From assembly GCF_000231115.1 (NCBI RefSeq), contig NW_006889843.1, forward strand, positions 28,632 to 92,631: a stretch of DNA of 64,000 nt. Reading direction: 5' to 3'. The position numbers and the translations under genes were made by a program. Shown here piece by piece: positions 27,818 to 36,897 of the stretch. How positions within the stretch are numbered: position 1 is the first letter of the stretch; the number at the start of each line of letters is the position of its first letter. Under the pieces are notes generated by a model that searched no databases, was not told the DNA's origin, and saw nothing but the letters and a program-made list of their open reading frames with translations. The DNA is from Vittaforma corneae ATCC 50505 (lineage: Eukaryota; Microsporidia; Nosematidae).

Positions 27818-28285
27818 ATGGTGAGGATGCCGAGAACAAACAACGATAGCTCAGACTTTGACGACTCTGATGATGAGTTTATGAAGACGTACACAAAGAA
27901 TCTTATGAAAAGACTCTCAAACTTTCAGGAATACACAGACGAGGAAGAGCTGATTGATCTTACGACAGAAAGGAAGATAATTGTGCATTTTTACTCACCT
28001 GCCTTCAAAAAGTGCCAGAAAATGAACGAAGCATTGAAACAGGTTTCTGTGAAATTCCCAAGCCTGAATTTTGGATGCATTAACGTTGAAAAATGCCCCA
28101 AAATGTGTGCTTCGTTGAAAATAAAGGTTCTGCCGTTTTTGGCATTCTTCAAGGATGGATTTTTTGTAGATGAGATTGTTGGGTTTGAAAAATTTGGAAA
28201 CTGCAATATTTTGAAGATAGAAATGTTAGAAGAGTACATTAAGGAGAGTGAAATGTGCAGGAACACAGGAATAAATAGTAATTGA
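27818..28285 (+). CDS. TXNDC9/Plp1-like thioredoxin-fold protein
   Basis: The ATG at 27818 follows CCCCAAA. The 155-aa protein has an acidic N-terminal helix (SSDFDDSDDEFM) and a thioredoxin fold lacking the CxxC pair: IIVHFYSPAFKKC, FGCINVEKCPKMCASLKIKV, FLAFFKDGFFVDEIVGFEKFG. These match TXNDC9 (phosducin-like 3 / yeast Plp1), a co-chaperone of the CCT chaperonin for actin and tubulin folding. It is a little shorter than usual (about 225 aa) because the N-terminal helix is trimmed. Confidence 0.85.
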   Translation: MVRMPRTNNDSSDFDDSDDEFMKTYTKNLMKRLSNFQEYTDEEELIDLTTERKIIVHFYSPAFKKCQKMNEALKQVSVKFPSLNFGCINVEKCPKMCASLKIKVLPFLAFFKDGFFVDEIVGFEKFGNCNILKIEMLEEYIKESEMCRNTGINSN

Positions 28286-28698
28286 TGACATATTGATATT
28301 TACTTAAGCATAATGAGTACGAACATCACATCCCATAAGTTGAGACTAAGTCATGGCAATGATTGTCTATTGTATAATTGAGAGTAATATTGGCATGCAT
28401 GTTAACTTGCCTCCATGGCTCTCATTTCTATCAAAATGTCAAATGCATTAGTAGATTTGACATTTTGATAAAGCATAAAATTTTAAAGATGCCAAGTTCG
28501 TTGATGAGCTGTAGTTTAATAGACAGTCAACTTTAAAAGAGAATGTATCACAACACATAAAGACATATATCCGATCTACTTACAACCTCTTAGATAGTCT
28601 TTATCAACACTAAGTGTAGGAATTTTTTTATTTGTTTTTTTTAATTTTTATGATATTTTTTAGATTTTAAAATTTTGTGGATTCGTTCCCCTCAAAAT
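28286..28698. other. Intergenic, 413 nt, with a long perfect inverted repeat
   Basis: No gene is supported. The stretch contains the 16-bp inverted repeat at 28429-28470 (listed separately) and T-rich tracts at 28620-28676 just before the next gene. Confidence 0.6.
28429..28470. repeat. Perfect 16-bp inverted repeat, 10-nt loop
   Basis: TATCAAAATGTCAAAT (28429-28444) pairs without mismatch with ATTTGACATTTTGATA (28455-28470) around GCATTAGTAG. It lies 144 nt after the TXNDC9-like stop codon. It could act as an RNA hairpin, a protein-binding palindrome or the scar of a small element. No coding frame overlaps it. Confidence 0.85.
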
Positions 28699-29388
28699 AT
28701 GAATACTTGGGGAGAATACTTTACGGAAAAGTTAGATGATTTATATAATATGGCTACTGATTCTAGTGGTGCAGTTATACCAGAAAATGTACTGACAGAG
28801 TTACAAGATGAGCCCTTTGGTCCGTTAATGGTAAAAATGTACAAGTTTTTCAATTGCAGCGCAGGACTGAATCTGTATCTTGGTGTTTTATGCATTGTGG
28901 TTCTACTGGCCTATTTACTGATCAATCATGAGAATTATTATAAGTACAACCCCCTTCTTACTATAGGATACTGTCTTTTGTTCTTCAAAATTGTATTCTA
29001 TGCATACACATGTGGTGTAATGTCAAGTCTCATTGGAGATGTTTCACCTGCTGGTAGTCTACCAATATACTACAACATTTTATACCTGTATGGTGCTGGG
29101 GTTTTGTTTGTTGAATTTCTGATGCTGGGACTTTTACAAGACCTGCTTCTTTTGGATAGAAAGACAAGATTTACATTTTTGTTCAAGGACCCCTTTGTGA
29201 TTCTTCGTACTCTAATTATTGTGGGACTTTATTATACTTTCTTGTCGATTCCAGCAAAAATTGACCTAAAAGGAATGATTATTGTTGTAATATCACTTGC
29301 AATGCAACTATTCTTACTCTATATCTTACCAATCATCCTTCACTTTTCCGTATCCATAGTTGTTAAATTTATAAAGAAAGTTACATAA
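28699..29388 (+). CDS. Multi-pass membrane protein, unknown
   Basis: The ATG at 28699 has CCCC 8 nt upstream. The 229-aa protein has about six hydrophobic segments (near 52-75, 85-105, 120-145, 150-160, 172-190, 195-225) after a 50-residue soluble N-terminus. No known motif was seen. Its stop codon TAA shares one base with the ATG of the next small gene (TAATG at 29386-29390). Confidence 0.65.
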   Translation: MNTWGEYFTEKLDDLYNMATDSSGAVIPENVLTELQDEPFGPLMVKMYKFFNCSAGLNLYLGVLCIVVLLAYLLINHENYYKYNPLLTIGYCLLFFKIVFYAYTCGVMSSLIGDVSPAGSLPIYYNILYLYGAGVLFVEFLMLGLLQDLLLLDRKTRFTFLFKDPFVILRTLIIVGLYYTFLSIPAKIDLKGMIIVVISLAMQLFLLYILPIILHFSVSIVVKFIKKVT

Positions 29389-29546
29389 TGCGCTACATAG
29401 TTGCAGTTGTCAGCCTTCTTTTTACATCTAAGCCTGAATTAGGACAAGAACAGAGCATACACAGTAGTTTTGTCTCAGAAGCAAATGATACAATAATCAT
29501 TGACGAAGGTGTGAAAAGACGTTTAAATCATACGTTCAATAAGTAA
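29388..29546 (+). CDS. Small secreted protein, 52 aa
   Basis: The ATG overlaps the preceding stop by one base. The product starts MRYIVAVVSLLFTSKPELG, a short signal-peptide-like stretch, followed by a polar region with two possible N-glycosylation sites (NDT, NHT) and a basic end (GVKRRLNHTFNK). There is no anchor. No family is recognised. Support comes from the signal-peptide shape and tight spacing; it could be chance. Confidence 0.4.
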   Translation: MRYIVAVVSLLFTSKPELGQEQSIHSSFVSEANDTIIIDEGVKRRLNHTFNK

Positions 29547-29570
29547 ATTTTCAGTTTAATTAACTTACTT

Positions 29571-30328
29571 NNNNNNNNNNNNNNNNNNNNNNNNNNNNNN
29601 NNNNNNNNNNNNNNNNNNNNNNNNNNNNNNNNNNNNNNNNNNNNNNNNNNNNNNNNNNNNNNNNNNNNNNNNNNNNNNNNNNNNNNNNNNNNNNNNNNNN
29701 NNNNNNNNNNNNNNNNNNNNNNNNNNNNNNNNNNNNNNNNNNNNNNNNNNNNNNNNNNNNNNNNNNNNNNNNNNNNNNNNNNNNNNNNNNNNNNNNNNNN
29801 NNNNNNNNNNNNNNNNNNNNNNNNNNNNNNNNNNNNNNNNNNNNNNNNNNNNNNNNNNNNNNNNNNNNNNNNNNNNNNNNNNNNNNNNNNNNNNNNNNNN
29901 NNNNNNNNNNNNNNNNNNNNNNNNNNNNNNNNNNNNNNNNNNNNNNNNNNNNNNNNNNNNNNNNNNNNNNNNNNNNNNNNNNNNNNNNNNNNNNNNNNNN
30001 NNNNNNNNNNNNNNNNNNNNNNNNNNNNNNNNNNNNNNNNNNNNNNNNNNNNNNNNNNNNNNNNNNNNNNNNNNNNNNNNNNNNNNNNNNNNNNNNNNNN
30101 NNNNNNNNNNNNNNNNNNNNNNNNNNNNNNNNNNNNNNNNNNNNNNNNNNNNNNNNNNNNNNNNNNNNNNNNNNNNNNNNNNNNNNNNNNNNNNNNNNNN
30201 NNNNNNNNNNNNNNNNNNNNNNNNNNNNNNNNNNNNNNNNNNNNNNNNNNNNNNNNNNNNNNNNNNNNNNNNNNNNNNNNNNNNNNNNNNNNNNNNNNNN
30301 NNNNNNNNNNNNNNNNNNNNNNNNNNNN
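29571..30328. other. Assembly gap (758 N)
   Basis: All bases are N, so nothing can be said about this stretch. The frame reported across it is an artefact. The true length may differ from 758. Confidence 0.99.
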
Positions 30329-30505
30329 AAAGCATAGTTGACAGAATCATAAAATACTTGTTTTAGATATGGCCAATTTTAGGGGACTTTGCTATTTATA
30401 GACTAAATCAGCATATTTCTAGCATCCAACCGCTAAACTTTGGCAGTTGCATTCTTTTTCCTTTCTATCAAAAATATCTAATTTTTCTACCCAAGAGCCT
30501 GCGAG

Positions 30506-31369
30506 ATGTGTCCGAAATCTGACAACTTCGTGAAAAACATCTTTGGCGGAGACTTCGATCCAAAGAAAAAGTATGTAATTGCCATACAAGGTGTGTCGAC
30601 CAGTGGAAAGTCAACATTCGTGGAAAAATTAAAAGATGTGCTGGCGAATAGATGTAGGAAGTCCTGTAAAGTAGTGGCAGTGTCAACAGACAACTTTTAC
30701 ATGGACAATCCATTTAAAACACAATCGCAGGAGGAGATTGGCAGATATGACTTTGACAATCCAGCAGCCATAGACTGGAATGCAATGTTCAAATGCTTCA
30801 AATCATATCTCAGCGACGATAAAAAATGTACTAAAAGTTCGTATGATTTTATATCAAAAATTAGAAGCGAAACCCAAATTGAAAACCCAGGATTTAACGT
30901 AATTATTGTTGAAGGAATTTTTGCCCATAATTTATTTAATGAAAAAATTTTTAACGTTTCACAGTACGATAGTTTCAATTCCGCAAAGGAAGTAACGGCT
31001 CCATACATTGAGAACACGTACATTAACAAACTGCCAAAGTTTAAAATATTAAAGCTATTTTTAGACTTAGACAAAGAGACCATGCTTCGAGCCAGAATCA
31101 GAGTCGATAGACTAAGATCAAAAATGTCCAAGGAGGAGTCCATTGCCCGTTTCAATAACTTTGTGTATCCAGCGACTTTAAAGTGGGTAAAAACGGCAAA
31201 CTCCTGCAACACTCATAAGATACTAGCAAGGGGTACCAGAAATATTGATGAGTGCAGCAAGGTATTTACTGAGATAGCAAACTTTTTTGGAGCAGGTATT
31301 ACGGAGGAATATCTCAGCAGTTATCTGAGCCAACTGGCTAACGCTATTCATGAAGATGAGATGGATTAA
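30506..31369 (+). CDS. Uridine/cytidine kinase-like P-loop kinase
   Basis: The 287-aa protein has Walker A GVSTSGKST (about 29-37), STDNFYM, the uridine-kinase signature YDFDNPAAIDW (about 77-87), NVIIVEGIFA and the basic lid RIRVDRLR. These belong to the uridine-cytidine kinase/phosphoribulokinase family, which phosphorylates pyrimidine nucleosides. Salvage is expected in a parasite that takes nucleotides from its host. Standard uridine kinases have 200-280 aa. A weak CCC lies about 18 nt upstream. It is the first gene after the assembly gap. Confidence 0.82.
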   Translation: MCPKSDNFVKNIFGGDFDPKKKYVIAIQGVSTSGKSTFVEKLKDVLANRCRKSCKVVAVSTDNFYMDNPFKTQSQEEIGRYDFDNPAAIDWNAMFKCFKSYLSDDKKCTKSSYDFISKIRSETQIENPGFNVIIVEGIFAHNLFNEKIFNVSQYDSFNSAKEVTAPYIENTYINKLPKFKILKLFLDLDKETMLRARIRVDRLRSKMSKEESIARFNNFVYPATLKWVKTANSCNTHKILARGTRNIDECSKVFTEIANFFGAGITEEYLSSYLSQLANAIHEDEMD

Positions 31370-31526
31370 ATTAGTTATTTTTGATTAAACATCATAAATG
31401 CTTTGCTAATATAGAGACATTATTGTATAATAAAAAGTTGAGATACTCTCTTTGAATAGAACCATAGCTGTGTTGTCTATAATTTATTAAAAACAAACCA
31501 TGGTTTAATGCCATAGCTGCAGTTTA

Positions 31527-33053
31527 TCATTTCTTGATGAATAGCACCCTTTTATTGAGGTTGCAGGGTCTACCTAATATCTGTACATTAAGATTCTTTT
31601 GTTTGGCACATTTTGTTATATTTTCCAGTTCAATATTGGCTGTATAGTCAACATATTTGGTATCCAGCAGATCAAAAACAATGTTGTTTTTACAGTGCTG
31701 CAATTTTTCGGAAACACTTTGAATGTTCACGTGGGTTAGCGGACCCTGAACTTTAACAACCATTGTGTTTTCAACCTCCTGGAGCACCACCGAAGCTTCG
31801 CTGCCAACTTTCCGTGAGAAGTAGTACGAAATTGCAAGATTGGTAATGGTACCTAAAATAAGCACGATCAAAGCATTCATACTAGATACAACCGCAATAA
31901 AACTCAGAAATGCCAAAACAATCTTGTCGATTGTTGTAAGAGTGGGGAATAGCTGGAGATATCCAAGCATAATAGAAAACCCTATGAATTGCGATAAAAG
32001 AGAAATTGCAAATGTAGGAAGAAGGGGAGTGACGTACTGGTAAATAATAAAGAGAAAAAGCAGGGAAACACCTGCAAGTATGGAATGGAGCTTTTTATCT
32101 GCACCACATATTCTGAACAGAACTGAGCCAGTGCAACTAATATGAATTGGGAAGCGTAAAATAGAAGAAAAAAGACTTGCTAGTCCAAAGCTTCTCAGTT
32201 CTTTGTCGTAGTCAACGTCCAAGTTGAAGTGTTTTGAGTAGTATGGCAGTGTTGTAGAAAATGAAATTATTGGAGAAATACCAACTGTGGTAACTTGAGC
32301 AAGGTTGTACACCAACTTCTTTAAATCAATCGTGCCCTTAGTTGCCGAATGCATGAATGAACTGCAGTTCAGCGGAGTGCCTTCATCTGTGATAAAGAGA
32401 CCATTCTCTACTAAAAATTTAGGATCATAAAATACTTTTGACAAATTCATCAAAACTATCAGGGCTATCAGGTACAGTATAAGAAACCTTGGGTTTTTTG
32501 TTGATTTCAGAATAGCCATGGCTATAACAGTAATTGCGAAGGAAACAAAGCAAAGAGCAATTGACAGTTCTGTTTTATTTTCAACCAGAAGTCTTTTGAA
32601 TCCTACGTAGATGTTAAAGACTGCTGTAGCAACCATCAAAGAGTCTATGACATTTAGCGGTATTTTTGACAGTATGCTGCCCATTTTAAACAAGTATATC
32701 GAAAGGCAAATGAAGAATGTTAAGAGAGAGGCCAACGAAAGGCATAGAAGGGTGTTAGTTAGCGCATCTTCAGGGTTTGTATAGCTCTGGGATATTAATT
32801 TTGAAGATTCAAAAAGCTCAAACATTGGAATGACTAAAAATCCGCTGTCAATTGAAGAAAAGATTGGAAAAGATATCTGTCCACAGAGGGTTGAAACAAA
32901 AAAAATACACTTTGACTCATCTTTAAACCATCCAAAGCCATTTTCCAGCAGCAAGGGACCGAATGTTTCTATGAATATCGGCGTGATTATCAATACACTG
33001 AAGATTGAGAGCATGTATGAGACGAGCCTTTTGTATACGAGTGCGTATCTCAT
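31527..33053 (-). CDS. SulP-type anion transporter with STAS domain
   Basis: The ATG at 33053 follows CCC directly; upstream in-frame codons lack an ATG. The 508-aa protein has about ten to twelve hydrophobic helices (residues 10-395) and a hydrophilic C-terminal domain (about 405-508) with the STAS pattern (MVVKVQGPLTHVNIQSVSEKL, NIVFDLLDTKYVDY). This is the SLC26/SulP architecture, carrying sulfate, other anions or amino acids; it is nearest in style to fungal vacuolar or plasma-membrane SulP proteins. The substrate cannot be read from sequence. Confidence 0.8.
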   Translation of the reverse strand: MRYALVYKRLVSYMLSIFSVLIITPIFIETFGPLLLENGFGWFKDESKCIFFVSTLCGQISFPIFSSIDSGFLVIPMFELFESSKLISQSYTNPEDALTNTLLCLSLASLLTFFICLSIYLFKMGSILSKIPLNVIDSLMVATAVFNIYVGFKRLLVENKTELSIALCFVSFAITVIAMAILKSTKNPRFLILYLIALIVLMNLSKVFYDPKFLVENGLFITDEGTPLNCSSFMHSATKGTIDLKKLVYNLAQVTTVGISPIISFSTTLPYYSKHFNLDVDYDKELRSFGLASLFSSILRFPIHISCTGSVLFRICGADKKLHSILAGVSLLFLFIIYQYVTPLLPTFAISLLSQFIGFSIMLGYLQLFPTLTTIDKIVLAFLSFIAVVSSMNALIVLILGTITNLAISYYFSRKVGSEASVVLQEVENTMVVKVQGPLTHVNIQSVSEKLQHCKNNIVFDLLDTKYVDYTANIELENITKCAKQKNLNVQILGRPCNLNKRVLFIKK

Positions 33054-33266
33054 GGGCAAATTTCTCAAATAAGTTTTAGAGATATAAAGGAGAAATCCTC
33101 CTTAATTAAGCTTAACCACGTAGTCTCATGCATGTTCAACAGAGCTCCACCTGTCGAAATGATACACGGTGCAATATAGAAGAGCAAACAGTATTAGTAA
33201 ACTAGTAGCTAAATAGAATATAGCATAGACATCCAAAAGATCGTTTTAAGCTACAACTTTATTTAC

Positions 33267-33548
33267 TTAATCCTTTTTCATGCACAGCACTCCGGGTGCA
33301 ATACACGCGACGGCTAGTAACAAGTATACAACTGTAATGAGCCAGAACCATCCTCCAAGGTCTCCAGCACCATCGACTGCAGTAAGTGTTAGATAATATA
33401 TACCACCCTCTAATGATGTTTTGACACTAGTAAAGAGACCACATAGTAACAGTACTATACCTATTGTAGCAAATATAGCTCCTAGTATAAACAGAACAAT
33501 GCTTAAAGGCTTACGGCCTGAACCTGACGACGACTGTGTATCTGCCAT
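33267..33548 (-). CDS. Small membrane protein, 93 aa, two TM helices
   Basis: The ATG is in ACCATGG context. After a Ser/Gly-rich N-terminus (ADTQSSSGSGRK) come two hydrophobic helices (about 15-40 and 65-88), joined by a loop containing GGIYYLTLTAVDGAGDLGG, and the protein ends CMKKD, a possible KKxx-like retrieval tail though not in the canonical position. The family is unknown. Good composition and a Kozak-like start support it as a gene. Confidence 0.6.
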   Translation of the reverse strand: MADTQSSSGSGRKPLSIVLFILGAIFATIGIVLLLCGLFTSVKTSLEGGIYYLTLTAVDGAGDLGGWFWLITVVYLLLAVACIAPGVLCMKKD

Positions 33549-34027
33549 GGTATTAGAAGATAAAGTTTTCTTATATATTTTTTATTTTCAAACAGCATCA
33601 ATGGACAAATTAATTCCGAGGTTTTAAAACATAATGAACAAATGAGCATTGTCAGGAAATTGGTGTAGCCAATCAGAAAAACGTCATAATTGATAGATGC
33701 TAATCAAACTAATGCTTGTATCATTTGGTGTTATATCGTAAAATAGAAAATACTTGGATGAAATCAGCTGTCAGTGAGTAGAGATGCTGGCGAGCATGCA
33801 TCATCAAATAATTGAGCCAATGAAAACCATTCAGATCTCTATTACGATGCTATCTCAACCAACAGCCTGCCTAGCATGTGAGCGAATTGCTGATTTAGAT
33901 AGAAAACCGTTATCGGCTGCCGACGTAAGATAGTAATATCTAATCAAAGCAAACATACTGTGCATTTTGAATTACAAATTTATCTTATATCTCGTGCTTA
34001 TTCATATATGCATATTAATTCTACAGT
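33549..34027. other. Intergenic, 479 nt
   Basis: No gene is called. A 49-codon plus-strand frame at 33784-33933 is more GC-rich than its surroundings and reads like ordinary protein, but it has neither a CCC motif nor an AAAATTTT block upstream. No RNA was recognised. Confidence 0.4.
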
Positions 34028-34852
34028 TCAAAATGATTGGCCGCAGCTAGCCGAAGGAACTGTTTCATCGGGTGGTATGTCAATTCTTTCTATTTTGATT
34101 TTTTTTGTTTTTAAAACAATGCCATATTTTGTACTTTCAAGGCTGTTTACCCTGAATGCTCCAACAGAGCTAACTTTCAACAGCTCAAGATAGCCGATGT
34201 AATATGACGTTTCATGAGGAAAGAGCAAGTTAGAGCGGATCTGAATAATGTTATCGAAAAAGACAGACGTTTCTTCATCAACAAGGAACTTTGGAAGCGA
34301 GAGAAACACAGTGTGTTTATTTAGTCTAGCATATTTTTTAATTTCAAAAAGAGTCTTAAAAATTTGATCGGGTGTAAACTGTCCAAAAAGTGGCGAAAAA
34401 AGAGAGAAGATCACCGTCTTTAAGGCTTCCTTCGATTTCAAAATGCATAACAGTTCATCTAAACTATTCACTATCATTTCTTTGGGCAATGGCTGCTTCG
34501 ACAGTAAGTTCCATTTGAACTTCGGTTCAGCGGGGCTCATGCTTTTATAGCGCCAGGCTATGAGTAGGTTTTTTGGTACTTCTGGCTCTTCTTCAGATTC
34601 CTTTTGCGCATAAAGGAATCTCAGAAGCAGCTTGTCTTCGCAGCTAAGCACAAGACATTGCTGGTTTCTGTCGGTGCATGAAGAAACGAATGTTTGAAGC
34701 ATTGTATTATGGAAGAACGAGTTTTGATCCTCGTAGATGCAGCTTACGGTTCCATCGGAAAGCTCTATAAGCTTGTCTAATGTGGGAATGCCACTTGAAA
34801 TCGAGCTTGAGGATGTTTCAGAGGGTTTTTGGCACTTTACAAAGCCGCTCAT
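34028..34852 (-). CDS. ELP4: Elongator subunit Elp4
   Basis: The 274-aa protein matches Elp4/PAXNEB in order: SSGIPTLDKLIEL (residues 19-31), a RecA-like fold with YEDQNSFFHNTMLQTF, CLVLSCEDK, the hallmark IAWRYKSM (about 99-106) and TVIFSLFSPLFGQF. Elp4 forms a hexameric ring with Elp5 and Elp6 that helps Elongator modify wobble uridines of tRNAs. The Walker A motif is degenerate, as is normal for Elp4. It is shorter than the yeast protein (456 aa). Confidence 0.82.
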   Translation of the reverse strand: MSGFVKCQKPSETSSSSISSGIPTLDKLIELSDGTVSCIYEDQNSFFHNTMLQTFVSSCTDRNQQCLVLSCEDKLLLRFLYAQKESEEEPEVPKNLLIAWRYKSMSPAEPKFKWNLLSKQPLPKEMIVNSLDELLCILKSKEALKTVIFSLFSPLFGQFTPDQIFKTLFEIKKYARLNKHTVFLSLPKFLVDEETSVFFDNIIQIRSNLLFPHETSYYIGYLELLKVSSVGAFRVNSLESTKYGIVLKTKKIKIERIDIPPDETVPSASCGQSF

Positions 34853-35088
34853 TTTAATGCTTGGAGGGCTTGAGAATACAAAAACGATTCATGGTGTTGA
34901 AAGGTTGTCTCTATGACTGCAAACAATAAAGTCCAATGCTAAAGGCCAGTTCGTTGAAGTGAAAAGCAAAAGCATGTAGAAATTCTACTAGATAGATAGC
35001 TAATGTTAAGTAAATGAACATATTTATTAATTATGTTTGAAATACAGTCACACAGCCAGGCCACAAAGCAGCAATGCACCACACAGTT

Positions 35089-36162
35089 TTAGCTCCCAAT
35101 CCGACCTGAAATAGCATTCAATAAGTCTTCGGATTTTTCAAAGTTTTCAGTGATTTTTTCAATAAAACGCTCAAACGACGGCAAGCTTTTCATGTTCTGC
35201 AAAACACCAACGCTTTTTGATATCCTGTTTTGATAAAACTGTGCAGTGTTTTCAATTATCACAGAAAACAACTCAACGATGCACGTGGCTTCAAAGCAGT
35301 TTGGATCATCAAAGTCTTTGAATACCCCAGATAAATGTACTTTACGGTCTAGGCTCCTGCACAAGATACCTTCTAGAATTAAAATAGTATTTTCCCAGAT
35401 TATGTTGGCTAACACTTGTGTATTATCGTTTCCAACATCCTTGTTGTCCAAAAACTCATCCACAAGTCTATCTTTAACTTTATCCTCATCTAGCTCTGAA
35501 GTGTCTATCATTGCACAATCTTCTTTAATACTATTGGCCATGCCACTATTGCGTTGTGCAGCTAGCTGATGCAGACTTTGTTCGGAGTTGACTGCATTTT
35601 CTGCTATTCTCAGATCCCCAACCTTATACTGTTTGACAATTTCCATCAAAATTCCATATTTGTAGAAATTGGCTTCGTTATCTCCTTCAAAGTCAAGATA
35701 CACGACATTATTGAATATGTGCTTGAGCGTTGTTCTGGAAAAACTTCTGTATAGTAGCAGCTGATGTGTCCAAAACAGTACATTTCTGGACACAACCTTG
35801 TCATCAAGAAAGGAGAGCTTTTCGTAAATAATATCGTCAATTACCACGAATGGATTTAGAGAAACCAAGTTTCTTATGTATTGTTTCATAAAGTACTGGT
35901 CCTTACTTTTTATGAAATAGAATAACTCCGGAAATGTTTCCGCGTGTTGTCTTAGACTTTTACAATTGTCAAATCCTGTGTTTTCAATATTTTTGAAGTC
36001 GTAAATACAAAAGACTGCATCTATCCACAAATCTCTTGGAAATGCACCAGCATCATTGGAATGGATGATTGCCATCAGACCTTTAGCTAGCATTTCTTTA
36101 CTAAATTCTTTGTCTTTATTGTTTTTGGTGTGAGAAGACCATTCTATGCTGTAAAAAGACAT
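35089..36162 (-). CDS. Hypothetical helical protein, 357 aa
   Basis: CCCC lies about 10 nt upstream of the ATG. The protein is almost entirely helical with no signal peptide, membrane segment or catalytic motif. A short acidic, low-complexity linker (about 220-240, with DTSELDEDKVKDR) separates two helical halves. An alpha-solenoid or adaptor role is possible. I do not recognise it. Confidence 0.6.
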   Translation of the reverse strand: MSFYSIEWSSHTKNNKDKEFSKEMLAKGLMAIIHSNDAGAFPRDLWIDAVFCIYDFKNIENTGFDNCKSLRQHAETFPELFYFIKSKDQYFMKQYIRNLVSLNPFVVIDDIIYEKLSFLDDKVVSRNVLFWTHQLLLYRSFSRTTLKHIFNNVVYLDFEGDNEANFYKYGILMEIVKQYKVGDLRIAENAVNSEQSLHQLAAQRNSGMANSIKEDCAMIDTSELDEDKVKDRLVDEFLDNKDVGNDNTQVLANIIWENTILILEGILCRSLDRKVHLSGVFKDFDDPNCFEATCIVELFSVIIENTAQFYQNRISKSVGVLQNMKSLPSFERFIEKITENFEKSEDLLNAISGRIGS

Positions 36163-36364
36163 TCAATCAAACAGGGGCTAACAAAAAGTACCGTAGCCTA
36201 TAATATGGTGCTGGTTCTTTAGGAGCTAGGTGCTGTAGAGATTGGATATGCATTGAAAATGAGCATTGAGCTGCAACTTAGCATTGCAATTCTACTACAA
36301 TCATCTCCATTATGTAACATGGTTTCAATTCCAAAACATTAAAACTCCAGAGACAAGTCTTACA

Positions 36365-36661
36365 ATGGGGAGCGAAGCCCAGCCAGGTGTTAGATGGAGC
36401 GCATTTAAAATATTAATCACACTAATTTTGATGGGGCTTGCAGGATACTGTATTTACATGGCGTTTGAACCAATAGTAGTGGAATCTGACTACAGCCTTA
36501 AAAGCTGGGTCAGCTTAATTTTTGCTGCCCTGATGGTTTTTTTCATTTTTAGCATATTTAAGGTGCATAGAAATTACCAATTTGTTTTCTGGGCGTGCAG
36601 CTTTGGAATGTTTATCTTCGTGAGTTTTATGTTTTTCAACTACGACAGTCTATTTGATTGA
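36365..36661 (+). CDS. Small membrane protein, 98 aa, three TM helices
   Basis: The first good ATG is at 36365 (ACAATGGGG). The product has three hydrophobic segments (about 14-34, 46-64 and 72-92) and ends in a short acidic tail (NYDSLFD). It resembles small endomembrane proteins, but no family motif is visible. An in-frame upstream extension of 33 residues starts at a non-ATG codon and is rejected. Confidence 0.55.
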   Translation: MGSEAQPGVRWSAFKILITLILMGLAGYCIYMAFEPIVVESDYSLKSWVSLIFAALMVFFIFSIFKVHRNYQFVFWACSFGMFIFVSFMFFNYDSLFD

Positions 36662-36897
36662 TCCGTAGAACCGGCAAGTCTGGAAACTATTTGATTAAAT
36701 GCTTGCCTACTTACACTACCAGCAAAAGACACTTCTTTTTCTTGGATACAGCTGACCAGGTGGACCATTCTTTCACTAATAAATTATATCTTTGTATCAA
36801 CAGCATAACACTGTGTTCTACTCTGACCATACAGACTTATTTAAAAATAGCCAGCAGCAATGGAAAAGGAAGTAATGTGAACGAATACTGTTTATTG

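Noticed and set aside
29565..30350. Frame across the N run
   Set aside because: Artefact of translating unknown bases.
33784..33933. 49-codon plus-strand frame with fairly protein-like composition
   Set aside because: No CCC motif, no AAAATTTT block and no recognisable feature; kept only as a note.
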